Shown: positions 51,393-60,516 of the stretch, piece after piece
Layout: every line of letters begins with the position of its first letter
Numbering within the stretch: position 1 is the first letter of the stretch
Assembly: GCF_002858745.1 (NCBI RefSeq)
Contig: NZ_PJRO01000012.1
Span: 1-64,000 of the forward strand
Reading direction: 5' to 3'
Length of the DNA stretch: 64,000 bases
Source of the DNA: Mesorhizobium loti
GTDB taxonomy: Bacteria > Pseudomonadota > Alphaproteobacteria > Rhizobiales > Rhizobiaceae
Program-made: the position numbers and the translations under genes
The notes under the pieces: model-generated
Database searches by the model: none
What the model saw: only the letters and a program-made list of their open reading frames with translations
What the model was told of the DNA's origin: nothing

Positions 51393-53027
51393 GTGCCGGA
51401 ACAACTTAGAAGCATCGTCATCAATCTTCAGGATTTCGGCACCAAGCGGCTGGCCATCATGGCCGGTATTGCGCTTTTGACGCTCGCCGTCATCGGTATC
51501 GGCTCGGTCTATCTCAACCGTCCCTCTTATGAGACACTTTATGTCGGCCTTGAACGCTCCGACGTGAACCAGATCGGCATGGTTCTTTCCGAGGCTGGCT
51601 TCAATTTCGACGTCGGCTCCGACGGCACCAGCGTGTTGGTACCCGTCGGCACGACCGCCAAGGCCCGCATGCTGTTGGCTGAGAAGGGCCTGCCGACCAG
51701 CGCCAACGCCGGCTATGAGCTGTTCGACAAGGTCGGCTCGCTTGGCCTCACCTCTTTCATGCAACAGGTGACCCGTGTGCGCGCGCTGGAAGGCGAGATT
51801 GCTCGCACCATACAGTCGCTGGCCGGAATCAAGGCGGCTCGCGTGCATATTGTCATGTCCGAGCGTGCCAATTTCCGCCGTGAAGAGCAGCAGCCGTCCG
51901 CTTCCGTTGTGATCCGTTACGCCGGCATCGATGGCGGCAAGGCTGCCATGTCTATACGCCATCTGGTCGCCGCAGCCGTGCCTGGCCTGTCGGCCGAAAA
52001 AGTGACGGTGCTCGATTCCGCCGGAAACCTGCTGGCTGCCGGCGACGATCCCTCCAACACCAGCGCCGTCCGTTCGCTGGGCGTGGAGCGCACGGTCGAG
52101 AGCCAGATCGAGGATAACATCCGCCGCGCGCTGACACCTTATCTTGGTCCGGACAATTTCCGCGCCAGCGTCAAGGCCGATGTCAATACCGACACACGCC
52201 AAACCGAAGAAACCATCTTTGATCCGGAATCGCGCGTCGAACGCTCCGTTCAAACCGTCAAGGCGAACGAGAACAGCAACCAGCGCCAGGCCGCAACCCC
52301 GGCCACGGTCGAGCAGAACTTGCCGGAGACGCAGGCAGCCGCCTCCGATGGTCCGCAGTCGAGCTCGCGGAACGACCGCAAGGAAGAGATCACCAACTAC
52401 GAAATCAACTCCAAGAAGATCGCCACGGTTTCCAACGGCTACACGGTCACCAAGATGTCGATCGCCGTCGTCGTCAACCAGCAACGCCTGATGTCGGTGC
52501 TCGGTAAGGATGCCAAGCCCGAGCAGATTGCCCAACGCGTCGCCGATATCAAGAAGATGGTCGCATCGGCTACCGGCCTCGATGAAAAGCGCGGCGACGT
52601 CATCGATGTGTCAGCGGTAGAATTCATCGATGGGCTGGATGGCCAGGAACTCGCCGCGCCCGGTATCCTCGACGCTGTCGCAGGCTACACCGGCAGCCTG
52701 ATCAATGCGGTCGCCTTCATCGTTGTCGTATTCCTGGTCGCCTTCTTCGGCCTGCGCCCGATGGCTGCGGCCCTAACGAACAAGCCGGCCGCACTTGCCG
52801 GCCCAAGCTTCGATGATGTCCAGCGCTCGCTGCCCAATCCAGGCACCGCAAGTGACGCAGAAACTCCCGCTCCGGCGCTGGCCGACAGCCGCCCGGCGCC
52901 GCTCGATGACCTGCGCCGGAAACTGCGGCCGGCCCCGCAAGACAGGCTCGCCCGTATGGTCGACATCAATGAAGAGCGCACCGCCAACATCCTGCGCAAA
53001 TGGACGGCCCAGGAAGCCGTGGGCTGA
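51393..53027 (+). CDS. fliF: Flagellar MS-ring protein FliF
   Basis: A 544-residue inner-membrane ring protein. There is a membrane segment at about residues 25-45 (LAIMAGIALLTLAVIGIGSVYL), a YscJ-like ring-building domain (VARVRALEGEIARTIQSLAGIKAARVHIVM region), and a second membrane segment at about 435-455 (LINAVAFIVVVFLVAFFGL), with a C-terminal tail that binds FliG (RMVDINEERTANILRKWTAQEA). It lies after the flagellin genes and before a fliH-like gene. Confidence 0.97.
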   Translation: MPEQLRSIVINLQDFGTKRLAIMAGIALLTLAVIGIGSVYLNRPSYETLYVGLERSDVNQIGMVLSEAGFNFDVGSDGTSVLVPVGTTAKARMLLAEKGLPTSANAGYELFDKVGSLGLTSFMQQVTRVRALEGEIARTIQSLAGIKAARVHIVMSERANFRREEQQPSASVVIRYAGIDGGKAAMSIRHLVAAAVPGLSAEKVTVLDSAGNLLAAGDDPSNTSAVRSLGVERTVESQIEDNIRRALTPYLGPDNFRASVKADVNTDTRQTEETIFDPESRVERSVQTVKANENSNQRQAATPATVEQNLPETQAAASDGPQSSSRNDRKEEITNYEINSKKIATVSNGYTVTKMSIAVVVNQQRLMSVLGKDAKPEQIAQRVADIKKMVASATGLDEKRGDVIDVSAVEFIDGLDGQELAAPGILDAVAGYTGSLINAVAFIVVVFLVAFFGLRPMAAALTNKPAALAGPSFDDVQRSLPNPGTASDAETPAPALADSRPAPLDDLRRKLRPAPQDRLARMVDINEERTANILRKWTAQEAVG

Positions 53028-53653
53028 TGCGACAGGCATCCCTTTCCGACCTGCTGCCCGATTTCGGTGCGCCGTCCCTTCATGGCGGCGCGCCAGCCCA
53101 TGCGCTTGCCGAGTCGCCCACCTTTGCCGATGGTCCTCCTGCGATCGATATCGATAAGCTGATCGCGATGGCTGTTGCCAAGGCCGAGGACGCGCTCGAG
53201 ACCAAATTGACAGCGGCGTTTGCCGACCAGATCGAGGCAGAACGCCGGACTATGGCGGAGGAGGCCAGGGCCCTGACCGAAGGGCTGGGCGGTGAAATCG
53301 GCCAGGCTGTCGATCAACGCATGCAACAGATGGAACAACACCTGCATGACCTGATGGGCGACGCGGTTGCGCGGATTATCGGCGGCCTGCTCAGCGATGA
53401 TCTGCAGAAGCGGTCCCTTCTCGCGCTGGAAAAAGTCATTCGCGACACGCTTGCCGATAACGAAGCTGCCCGCATCTCTATCCGCGGACCGCTATCCCTG
53501 TACGAGCCTCTGAAGGCCACGCTCGGCAAGCGGGCGGCAAGCCTTGATTTCGCTGAAGCCACGACGGTCGACTTGACCCTTGTCGTCAACGAAACCGTCG
53601 TCGAAACCCGCATTTCGGAATGGTCCGCAGCCTTGTCGGAGGTCCTTTCATGA
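53027..53653 (+). CDS. fliH: FliH-like flagellar export ATPase regulator
   Basis: About 208 residues from the ATG at 53027, overlapping the fliF stop by one base (TGATG). A coiled central part (KAEDALETKLTAAFADQIEAERRTMAEEARALTE) precedes a FliH/SctL-like C-terminal region (VNETVVETRISEWSAALSEVL). Its position after fliF is the usual place of fliH. Sequence similarity to FliH is weak in this group, so the name rests on structure and position. It would bind FliI. Confidence 0.75.
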   Translation: MRQASLSDLLPDFGAPSLHGGAPAHALAESPTFADGPPAIDIDKLIAMAVAKAEDALETKLTAAFADQIEAERRTMAEEARALTEGLGGEIGQAVDQRMQQMEQHLHDLMGDAVARIIGGLLSDDLQKRSLLALEKVIRDTLADNEAARISIRGPLSLYEPLKATLGKRAASLDFAEATTVDLTLVVNETVVETRISEWSAALSEVLS

Positions 53654-54930
53654 GCGCGGCAGACGGAGCCGATCACCGGCAGGAAATCATCATTGTCCGC
53701 CGCAACCATGACGACCATGACGACGCTCACCATGGTGGCGTCTGGAAGATCGCCTTCGCAGATTTCATGACCGCGATGATGTGCTTCTTCCTCGTTATGT
53801 GGCTGATCAACGCTGCGAACGAACAGACGCGGGCGGCAGTCGCATCTTATTTCAATCCGGTTCCACTCATCGACCGGAGTGCCAGCCGCAAGGGCCTGCA
53901 GGATATCGGCGACGGGCCAGATGAACCCGGCTACACCTCCAATGATCCGGTGGAGGGAACAGCCAAACAAGGTCACAACGGCAAGGGCAATCCCGGCAGC
54001 GCGCAGGACGAACAAAGCGGTCAGAACGCAAAGCAGGACAAGGCCGAAGAAGCCAAGAACGCTGACGAGAAATTGTTTGCCGATCCCTACGCCGTTCTGG
54101 CCGAAATCGCCGCCGAGACTGGCACCAGGCAGAATGTCAGCACCAAGGGCGAAGGCGGGGCACAGACTGCGGGCCCAGCCACCGGCGCCTCCGGCGGTGA
54201 TTCCTACCGTGACCCATTCGCTCCGGATTTCTGGTCACAGCAGGTATCAACTCCCCTGCCCGAGGCCAGCGCCGAACTAGCCAAGCCGGAAGAGCAATCG
54301 CACAAACAAGCGAAGACCGCGGCCAAGGATCAGCAATCCGCCAAGCAGGTGGCCAAAGACCAGCCAGCCGGCAAGGAACAGCAGGCGGGCACGGATCCTT
54401 CCATGGCCAAGCCGCAAACTGCCAAGGAAGAAATCGAGGCCACCAAGCAGGACAAGGCTCCGACGGCAGCCACGGAAAAGGCGGCCGAAGAGGTTAGGAA
54501 GAAGATTACCGAGGCCTTCAAGCCGGGCGAGGCTATCGCCGACGGCGTCAGCGTGGAAGCCACCGATAAGGGCGTCGTCATCTCCGTCACCGACAGCTTC
54601 AATTTTGGCATGTTCGAAATCGGCTCGGCTGTGCCGCGCCGCGAACTCGTGCTTGCGATGGAAAAGATCGGCCGCATCGTCAAGGAACAGAAAGGAACGG
54701 TTGCCATCCAGGGCCATACCGACGCTCGCCCCTTCAAGGGCGGCTATGATAACTGGCGGCTTTCCACCGCCCGCGCGCACTCGGCCTATTACATGCTGGT
54801 GCGCGGCGGCCTTGATGAAAGCCGTATCAAGGAGGTCGCTGGTTTCGCCGACCGTGAACCGAAGAACAAGGCCGACCCGCTCGCCGCCGCCAATCGGCGC
54901 ATCGAGATTCTCCTGGAGACGGGGGGATGA
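53650..54930 (+). CDS. motB: Flagellar motor stator protein MotB, with a long Lys/Gln/Ala-rich linker
   Basis: A 426-residue stator subunit. The single membrane segment FADFMTAMMCFFLVMWLINAAN contains the conserved proton-carrying aspartate. Then comes a long low-complexity periplasmic linker (about residues 85-290, rich in K, Q, A and E), and an OmpA-like peptidoglycan-binding domain (VAIQGHTDARPFKGGYDNWRLSTARAHSAYYMLV). The start at 53650 overlaps the fliH-like stop by 4 bases. It is followed by motC with an ATGA overlap; motC and motE act with it in rhizobia. Confidence 0.96.
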   Translation: MSAADGADHRQEIIIVRRNHDDHDDAHHGGVWKIAFADFMTAMMCFFLVMWLINAANEQTRAAVASYFNPVPLIDRSASRKGLQDIGDGPDEPGYTSNDPVEGTAKQGHNGKGNPGSAQDEQSGQNAKQDKAEEAKNADEKLFADPYAVLAEIAAETGTRQNVSTKGEGGAQTAGPATGASGGDSYRDPFAPDFWSQQVSTPLPEASAELAKPEEQSHKQAKTAAKDQQSAKQVAKDQPAGKEQQAGTDPSMAKPQTAKEEIEATKQDKAPTAATEKAAEEVRKKITEAFKPGEAIADGVSVEATDKGVVISVTDSFNFGMFEIGSAVPRRELVLAMEKIGRIVKEQKGTVAIQGHTDARPFKGGYDNWRLSTARAHSAYYMLVRGGLDESRIKEVAGFADREPKNKADPLAAANRRIEILLETGG

Positions 54931-56345
54931 TCCGCGCCGCGCGCATCGGCGTGTTGGGACTCACCCTTGGCCTGGGGATGGTGACCACCGCCCTCGCCCA
55001 AGATCCGTTGCAACCTTATCAAATGGTACGCTCGCTACAACTCGTACAGGACAGGCTGGCGTCGGGCGACCATGCGGCGCTACCGATGCAGAACAAACTG
55101 CTCGAAATAGTTGACGCGCGTTTCCGTGCGTCGAAAGCCGACGATTTCAACGAGCCCAGGAACCTGCGTGCCCTGCTTGTCTACGGCATGAGTGGCGGCA
55201 ATCCCGCCACAGTCAAGAGTGCAGCCGGCCGTGCCCAGCTCGACCAGACCAACCAGGCGATCGTCGACGGCATTCTGGACTATCTCGGCGGACAGCCCGG
55301 GCCGGCCATCGAGGCTTTGCAGCCGATCGATCCAATGACGCTGCCGCCTGACATCGGCGCCTTTGTCGCCCTGATCAAGGGATCTCTGCTGGCGATCGAA
55401 GATCCGGTTCAGGCGCTGACGTTGCTCGATCAGGCTCGCCTGCTCAGTCCCGGCACACTGGTGGAGGAAGCCGCACTGCGCCGGTCGGTGGCGATCACGA
55501 CGACCACTGGCGACGCGGCCCGGTTCGCACAGGCCTCCACGCAATATGTCGAACGCTACCTGCTCTCGCCCTATGCCAGCCAGTTCGCCGACAGTTTTGT
55601 CGCCGGCGTGGTTACGCTACATCTGGCCCTGAGCCAGGACAAACTGGCCGACATCACCTCGATGATGGACACTGAGCGCGAACGGGTCATCTATCTGCGG
55701 ATCGCGCGCCGCGCTGCCATCGACGGATTGAACGACTTGTCCGCCTTCGCATCCGCCAAAGCCATCCCCCAGGACAAGGGTGCGACGAAGGCGGACGATC
55801 CGCGCGCAGAACTTTACGCCAGCCTGTCCAGCATCACCTCGGCGACAGTCGACGACATTCGCGGCAAGCTGAAGATGATCGACCGCAGCCAATTGTCGCC
55901 AAGTGATCGTTCCTTGCTTGATGCGGCCCAGCAGATCACCCAGGAAGTCATTGCACCGCCGATACCGGCGGTCTTCGATCAGCCGCCTTCCGCGGCACAG
56001 CAACCCGCCAGGTCGGAACCGGCTTCCAACGTGGCAGCGCAGGAGAAAGCCAAGCCCGCAACCGGCCAGGCTGGCGTCGCAACAGCATCCGAGGCCACCG
56101 CAGACAACGGCTCCGATCTTCCGCCCGTCGAAGACGCGGTGTCCGAGCGGCCGGCAACCGAAGCGGCTGCAAAGCCGGCAAAGGAAACCGTACCGGTGCA
56201 GCAGAATGCGGCGGTAGAACAGTCGTCAGCGACCCTCTTACCTGCATCTGCGAATGCCGCTTCGGACACCACCGATACCGCGATTGCGGAGACGAAACGC
56301 AAACTCGACAAGATCGATCTTCTGCTGGGAGCTTCGCCTCAATGA
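54927..56345 (+). CDS. motC: Motility protein MotC, periplasmic
   Basis: A 472-residue exported protein beginning with a signal peptide (RIGVLGLTLGLGMVTTALA) and rich in helices, with a low-complexity acidic and proline-rich C-terminal third (ERPATEAAAKPAKETVPVQQ). In S. meliloti MotC is a periplasmic partner of MotB that depends on MotE for folding. The motB overlap and gene order match that system. The C-terminus ends TDTAIAETKRKLDKIDLLLGASPQ. Confidence 0.93.
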   Translation: MIRAARIGVLGLTLGLGMVTTALAQDPLQPYQMVRSLQLVQDRLASGDHAALPMQNKLLEIVDARFRASKADDFNEPRNLRALLVYGMSGGNPATVKSAAGRAQLDQTNQAIVDGILDYLGGQPGPAIEALQPIDPMTLPPDIGAFVALIKGSLLAIEDPVQALTLLDQARLLSPGTLVEEAALRRSVAITTTTGDAARFAQASTQYVERYLLSPYASQFADSFVAGVVTLHLALSQDKLADITSMMDTERERVIYLRIARRAAIDGLNDLSAFASAKAIPQDKGATKADDPRAELYASLSSITSATVDDIRGKLKMIDRSQLSPSDRSLLDAAQQITQEVIAPPIPAVFDQPPSAAQQPARSEPASNVAAQEKAKPATGQAGVATASEATADNGSDLPPVEDAVSERPATEAAAKPAKETVPVQQNAAVEQSSATLLPASANAASDTTDTAIAETKRKLDKIDLLLGASPQ

Positions 56346-57673
56346 CTGCAAGCATAGGCCAGAACCTTCCAGGTACCGCATTGCCACGGTCCAGTAGCCA
56401 GCAATCCGGTAGCAAGGCCGGCGAAGACGGTCCGGCTTTCGATGATCTGCTCACCAATCGCGAAACTTCGGCCAGGGAGAAAGTGACCCAACGCGCGCCA
56501 CACGCCTCGCATTGGGAAAAAATCCGTGCCGATTTCTCCTTCAGCAGCGGTGAACCTCCCGCGCAGGGAGAGGAAAGCTCGGACGAGGTCGACGAGAAAA
56601 GCGGCGACGAACCGCTGGGTGACAAACAGTCAGCCAACTCACAGGATCAAACGGCGGGTGCGCGCGACCGCTTGCCCCTGTTCATAACCCTGCATGGGTT
56701 GGGCCGATCGCAACCTGACAACCAAGAAACCCAGGTCGAGCCGGCCACGGCGGAAGCGGAAACCGATCCCCTGTCGGCGGACAAGGCAAAACGAGCGGTT
56801 GTGGGACGAACTGCAAAAGGCGTCGACACTGGCCAAGGCGATCAGGAACAATTGCCGAAGATCCATGTCGATCGACCAGCTGCTACGCGCGGCGTGGGTG
56901 GTGTACAGCCTGCGCCACAAGCCAATGCGCAAAATCTCATCGCCGGCAGACCAGAGGACACCGCCACGTCGGCCGGTTCGGTCGCAGAAACCATCCCTGG
57001 AGATAGCGGCGCAGCCCAGGTTGAGCCGTTGGAGATCACAAAGAATGACCGTCGGGCTACCAACGAAGCCCTGAAGCAATCAGGCGCGTCGCGCGCGACG
57101 GTCGTGGCCGAGCAGAATTTTCCGGCGCCTGCCCTCCACAACACCAGCCAGGCGGCACATGACGTTATCGATGCAATCGTAGGCAACGGCGCACCTGCAA
57201 GGGCAGCATCGGCAGCGGCTACGGTCGCCCAAAACGGCTCCCCTGTTGCAGTTCCGGCACACATATTGAAGATCGAATTGCATCCGGCAGAGCTCGGAGC
57301 CGTTACCGCCAATCTGCGCCTGGTCGGCGAGCAACTGTCGATTGAACTCAAGCCCGAAACCTACGAAGCGCATCGTCGATTGAGTGCGGATCGCGAGGCG
57401 ATCGTGAAGTCGCTGAAGTCGCTCGGTTTCGACATCGACAAGGTGACGATACTGCAACCATCGGTAGCGGCAACACCGGCCGCACGGGCAGACGCACCGC
57501 AGGCTGGAGCGCCTCCCGGACGCGATCAGTCTTCCTTCCAGCCAGGCAGCTCCGGCGGAAATGGTGACGGTACGAGCGGGCAGTCAGGAAGGAACCGCGG
57601 CGATGACAGACATCAGGACCAGCGTCCGACGCAGCCTTCTCATGAGCGTTCTGGCAACGGCCTGTTTATCTAG
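56342..57673 (+). CDS. fliK: Flagellar hook-length control protein FliK
   Basis: A 443-residue protein, called MotD in older rhizobial literature. It has a long, disordered hydrophilic N-terminal part and a conserved C-terminal hook-length domain (HILKIELHPAELGAVTANLRLVGEQLSIELKPETYEAHRRLSADREAIVKSLKSLGFDIDKV). It reads hook length and signals FlhB to change export specificity. It overlaps motC by 4 bases, and its last 71 bases overlap the next gene in another frame. Confidence 0.92.
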   Translation: MTASIGQNLPGTALPRSSSQQSGSKAGEDGPAFDDLLTNRETSAREKVTQRAPHASHWEKIRADFSFSSGEPPAQGEESSDEVDEKSGDEPLGDKQSANSQDQTAGARDRLPLFITLHGLGRSQPDNQETQVEPATAEAETDPLSADKAKRAVVGRTAKGVDTGQGDQEQLPKIHVDRPAATRGVGGVQPAPQANAQNLIAGRPEDTATSAGSVAETIPGDSGAAQVEPLEITKNDRRATNEALKQSGASRATVVAEQNFPAPALHNTSQAAHDVIDAIVGNGAPARAASAAATVAQNGSPVAVPAHILKIELHPAELGAVTANLRLVGEQLSIELKPETYEAHRRLSADREAIVKSLKSLGFDIDKVTILQPSVAATPAARADAPQAGAPPGRDQSSFQPGSSGGNGDGTSGQSGRNRGDDRHQDQRPTQPSHERSGNGLFI

Positions 57674-58196
57674 CACGCTGATCGCCGGGACAGCAGCGGC
57701 GGCTACCAATCCGTGCGAAGCCGAGATCCTGCGCGCGGCCGACCGCTACCAAATTCCTGCCGGCATCCTTTATGCAGTTGGGTTGACGGAGACGGGAAAC
57801 AAAGGCAGCCTTCAGCCCAATGCCTTGAATATAGAAGGAAAAGCTGTATTTCCTCGCTCCCGTTCGGAAGCACTTCTTACCTTCGAGGCTGCGCGCCGCG
57901 AAGGCAAGACGCTGATCGATCTCGGCTGCATGCAGATCAATCATCGCTACCATGGCGACCAGTTCCGCAGTGTCGAGGATATGCTCGATCCACGCCGCAA
58001 CGTCGAGTATGCTGCGCGTTTCCTCACGCAGTTGCATGCAAGACATGAAACATGGTCCATGGCCGTGGCGCGCTACCACGCCGGCCCTGACAATGATCCT
58101 GCTCAGAAGCGTTACGTTTGCCGGGTCATTGCCAACATGGTGGCCGTCGGCTTTGGCAAATGGACCGCCAACGCGCGCAGTTTCTGCACCCGATAG
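57603..58196 (+). CDS. Lytic murein transglycosylase (SLT-like) of the motility operon
   Basis: A 197-residue exported protein. A signal peptide (LLMSVLATACLSSTLIAGTAAAA) is followed by a goose-type lysozyme-like fold: the catalytic glutamate lies in ILYAVGLTETGNKGSLQPNALN, and the second motif is LGCMQINHRYHGDQF, then NVEYAARFLTQLHARHETWSMAVARYHAG. It would open peptidoglycan so that the rod or stator can insert. It starts inside the fliK end (71-base overlap). The start ATG at 57603 has AGGAACCGCG upstream. Confidence 0.9.
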   Translation: MTDIRTSVRRSLLMSVLATACLSSTLIAGTAAAATNPCEAEILRAADRYQIPAGILYAVGLTETGNKGSLQPNALNIEGKAVFPRSRSEALLTFEAARREGKTLIDLGCMQINHRYHGDQFRSVEDMLDPRRNVEYAARFLTQLHARHETWSMAVARYHAGPDNDPAQKRYVCRVIANMVAVGFGKWTANARSFCTR

Positions 58197-58285
58197 GTTG
58201 TATCTGCAACAAGGCGGCCGCCGCGCGTCTGGGCACGGGGGTGACGCTGTTTTTGTCGGGGGATTCGGTCCGGATCGCCGTCAGA

Positions 58286-58300
58286 TTGTACGCGGTACAA
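58286..58300. promoter_or_regulatory. Perfect dyad TTGTAC-gcg-GTACAA upstream of rem
   Basis: A 15-base perfect inverted repeat about 120 bases before the rem start, in a 222-base non-coding gap. LuxR-type regulators often bind such dyads, and VisNR activates rem in S. meliloti, so it is a candidate VisNR site. The rest of the gap (58197-58418) holds no gene. Confidence 0.5.
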
Positions 58301-58418
58301 CCATCGCGATTCCCGACTCCCAAGAATGCAGTCACAAGAAATAACGGTTAGTCAGGATTCGTGACGAAGACTACGCCTTTCCGCACGGGGCAGATGAACT
58401 GATTCGGGGGCTGGGGCG

Positions 58419-59087
58419 ATGATCGTAATCGTGGACGAACGCGAACTTGTAACTGATGGTTACAGCTCGATGTTCGATCGGGAAGGTGTGGCGAGCGCCG
58501 GTTTCGCGCCGAGCGAATTCGACGCCTGGGTTTCCAGTGCAGCCGAAGACGATCTGAAATCGGTTCGCGCCTTTCTGATCGGCGACTGCCGCGAGGGCGC
58601 TGTCTCCCCACGCCAGATCAGGGATCGCTGCGGTGCTCCTGTCATTGCGCTAAGCGACCACAACTCCCTCGAAAACACCTTGCGCCTTTTCGAATCCGGC
58701 GTCGATGACGTCGTGCGCAAACCGGTCCATATCCGCGAAATCCTGGCGCGCATTAGCGCAATCCGCCGCCGCGCTCACGAGGATGCCTCCTTTACCGAGA
58801 TCGGAGCGATGCGCATCTTCATGGATGGTCGAGACCCCGAGATCGATGGCCAGCCGATGCCGCTGCCGCGTCGCGAGCGTCGCATCCTCGAATATCTGGC
58901 CAGCAACCGCGGTCGGCGGGTTACCAAGACCCAGGTCTTCAATGCCATCTACGGCATCTTCGACGAAGAGGTGGAAGAGAACGTGGTGGAGAGCCACATC
59001 TCCAAACTGCGCAAGAAACTGCGCGAACGGCTTGGTCACGATCCGATCGATTCCAAACGCTTCCTCGGCTACCGGCTGGTCGCCTGA
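58419..59087 (+). CDS. rem: OmpR-type flagellar regulator Rem
   Basis: A 222-residue OmpR-family protein with a receiver-like N-terminal domain and a winged-helix C-terminal domain (LPRRERRILEYLASNRGRRVTKTQVFNAIYG, then VVESHISKLRKKL). The receiver lacks a clear phospho-acceptor pocket, as in other Rem proteins, so control is likely by amount rather than phosphorylation. In S. meliloti Rem is activated by VisNR and turns on the late flagellar genes. It stands between the transglycosylase gene and flgE. Confidence 0.9.
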   Translation: MIVIVDERELVTDGYSSMFDREGVASAGFAPSEFDAWVSSAAEDDLKSVRAFLIGDCREGAVSPRQIRDRCGAPVIALSDHNSLENTLRLFESGVDDVVRKPVHIREILARISAIRRRAHEDASFTEIGAMRIFMDGRDPEIDGQPMPLPRRERRILEYLASNRGRRVTKTQVFNAIYGIFDEEVEENVVESHISKLRKKLRERLGHDPIDSKRFLGYRLVA

Positions 59088-59168
59088 TGCGCCCAACCGC
59101 GCCAGCCTCGCGCAAGACAACACGATTAGCTTGGCCGGCGACCCCATGCGCATAACGGAGACGTTGCG

Positions 59169-60449
59169 ATGAGCCTCTATGGAATGATGCGGACCGGCGT
59201 TTCCGGCATGAACGCCCAGGCCAACCGCCTGTCCACCGTCGCCGACAACATCGCCAACTCCGACACCACCGGCTACAAGCGCGCCTCGGTGGAGTTCTCC
59301 AGCCTGGTCATGCCGGGCACCGGCGCTTCCTATGAATCGGGCGGCGTCAACTCGACCATCCGTTCCGCTGTCTCGGCTCCAGGCGTTTTGAGGGGCACCA
59401 CTTCGGTTTCGGATCTCGCCATTCGCGGCGATGGCTTCTTCGTCGTGCAGGACTCGTCCGGCACTCCCTTCATGACCCGCGCCGGCTCCTTCGTGCCGGA
59501 CGCCCAGGGCAGGCTCGTCAATGCCGCCGGCTTCCAGCTGATGGCCTACAGCTATGAAAACGGCGTGCCGGCTGCGACGGTCAACGGTTTCCAGGGCCTG
59601 GTCCCCGTCCAGATTTCGGACGGCAAGATGACGGCCACGCCTTCGACCTCGGGAACCTTCAGCGGCAACCTGCCCTCCGGCGCCAACGCCATCGTCGCGC
59701 CGGCAACGGCGCCCTCTGCCAACCAGGCAACCGCCCAGTACACCAACAAGTCTTCGATGGTTGCCTATGACAATCTCGGCAACAAGGTGATGCTCGACGT
59801 CTACTTCACCAAGACCGGCGTCAACGCCACCACCGGCGAGGCCACCTGGGACGTGGCCGTCTTCGATCAGTCGAAGGCGGCGGCGGGTGGACCATTTCCC
59901 TATGGAGCAGCGGGCAGCAGCCCGCTCGGAAGCACCACGCTTACCTTCGACAACATGGGTAAGCTTACCGGAACCAACAACAACGTCACCTTCACAGTTC
60001 CCGGCGGACAATCGCTCAAGCTCGACTTGAAGGGTCTCAGCCAGATCGGCGCCGGCTATACCGTCACCGGCCAGGTCAACGGCAACGCTCCGAGCAACAT
60101 CGAAAAGGTGCAGATCGGCAAGGACGGCACAATCTACGCCCAGTATCAGGACGGCTCGACCAAGGCGCTATACAAGATTCCGCTGGCACAGGTGCCGAGC
60201 CCGGACCGACTGCTCCAGCAGTCCGGCAACGTCTTCACGCAAAGCCCGGATTCAGGCGAGGTTCAGATCGGCTTCCCCGGCGAAGGCAAGCGTGGCGAGG
60301 TCGTCTCCGGCGCACTCGAGAACTCCAACGTCGATATCGCCGAAGAGCTCACAAGCATGATCTCCTCGCAGCGAAGCTATACAGCCAACTCGAAGGTGTT
60401 CCAGACAGGTTCTGAACTGATGGACATCCTCGTCAACCTGAAGAGATGA
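59169..60449 (+). CDS. flgE: Flagellar hook protein FlgE
   Basis: A 426-residue hook subunit. The N-terminus MSLYGMMRTGVSGMNAQANRLSTVADNIANSDTTGYKRA and the C-terminus NSNVDIAEELTSMISSQRSYTANSKVFQTGSELMDILVNL are canonical; the D1/D2 middle is of moderate length. Its promoter lies in the 81 bases after rem or further upstream. It is exported unprocessed by the flagellar system and stops growing when FliK triggers the switch. Confidence 0.97.
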   Translation: MSLYGMMRTGVSGMNAQANRLSTVADNIANSDTTGYKRASVEFSSLVMPGTGASYESGGVNSTIRSAVSAPGVLRGTTSVSDLAIRGDGFFVVQDSSGTPFMTRAGSFVPDAQGRLVNAAGFQLMAYSYENGVPAATVNGFQGLVPVQISDGKMTATPSTSGTFSGNLPSGANAIVAPATAPSANQATAQYTNKSSMVAYDNLGNKVMLDVYFTKTGVNATTGEATWDVAVFDQSKAAAGGPFPYGAAGSSPLGSTTLTFDNMGKLTGTNNNVTFTVPGGQSLKLDLKGLSQIGAGYTVTGQVNGNAPSNIEKVQIGKDGTIYAQYQDGSTKALYKIPLAQVPSPDRLLQQSGNVFTQSPDSGEVQIGFPGEGKRGEVVSGALENSNVDIAEELTSMISSQRSYTANSKVFQTGSELMDILVNLKR

Positions 60450-60516
60450 GGCGCGGCCAAGAGGCCCGGTCGATGGTCGACCGGGCCTCGGCCGCATCAC
60501 TGCCTGAAAGACCCGC

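Noticed and set aside
58650..60011. A 453-codon open frame on the minus strand
   Set aside because: It is antisense to rem and flgE, which both have full family signatures. The translation is glycine-, valine- and histidine-rich without domains.
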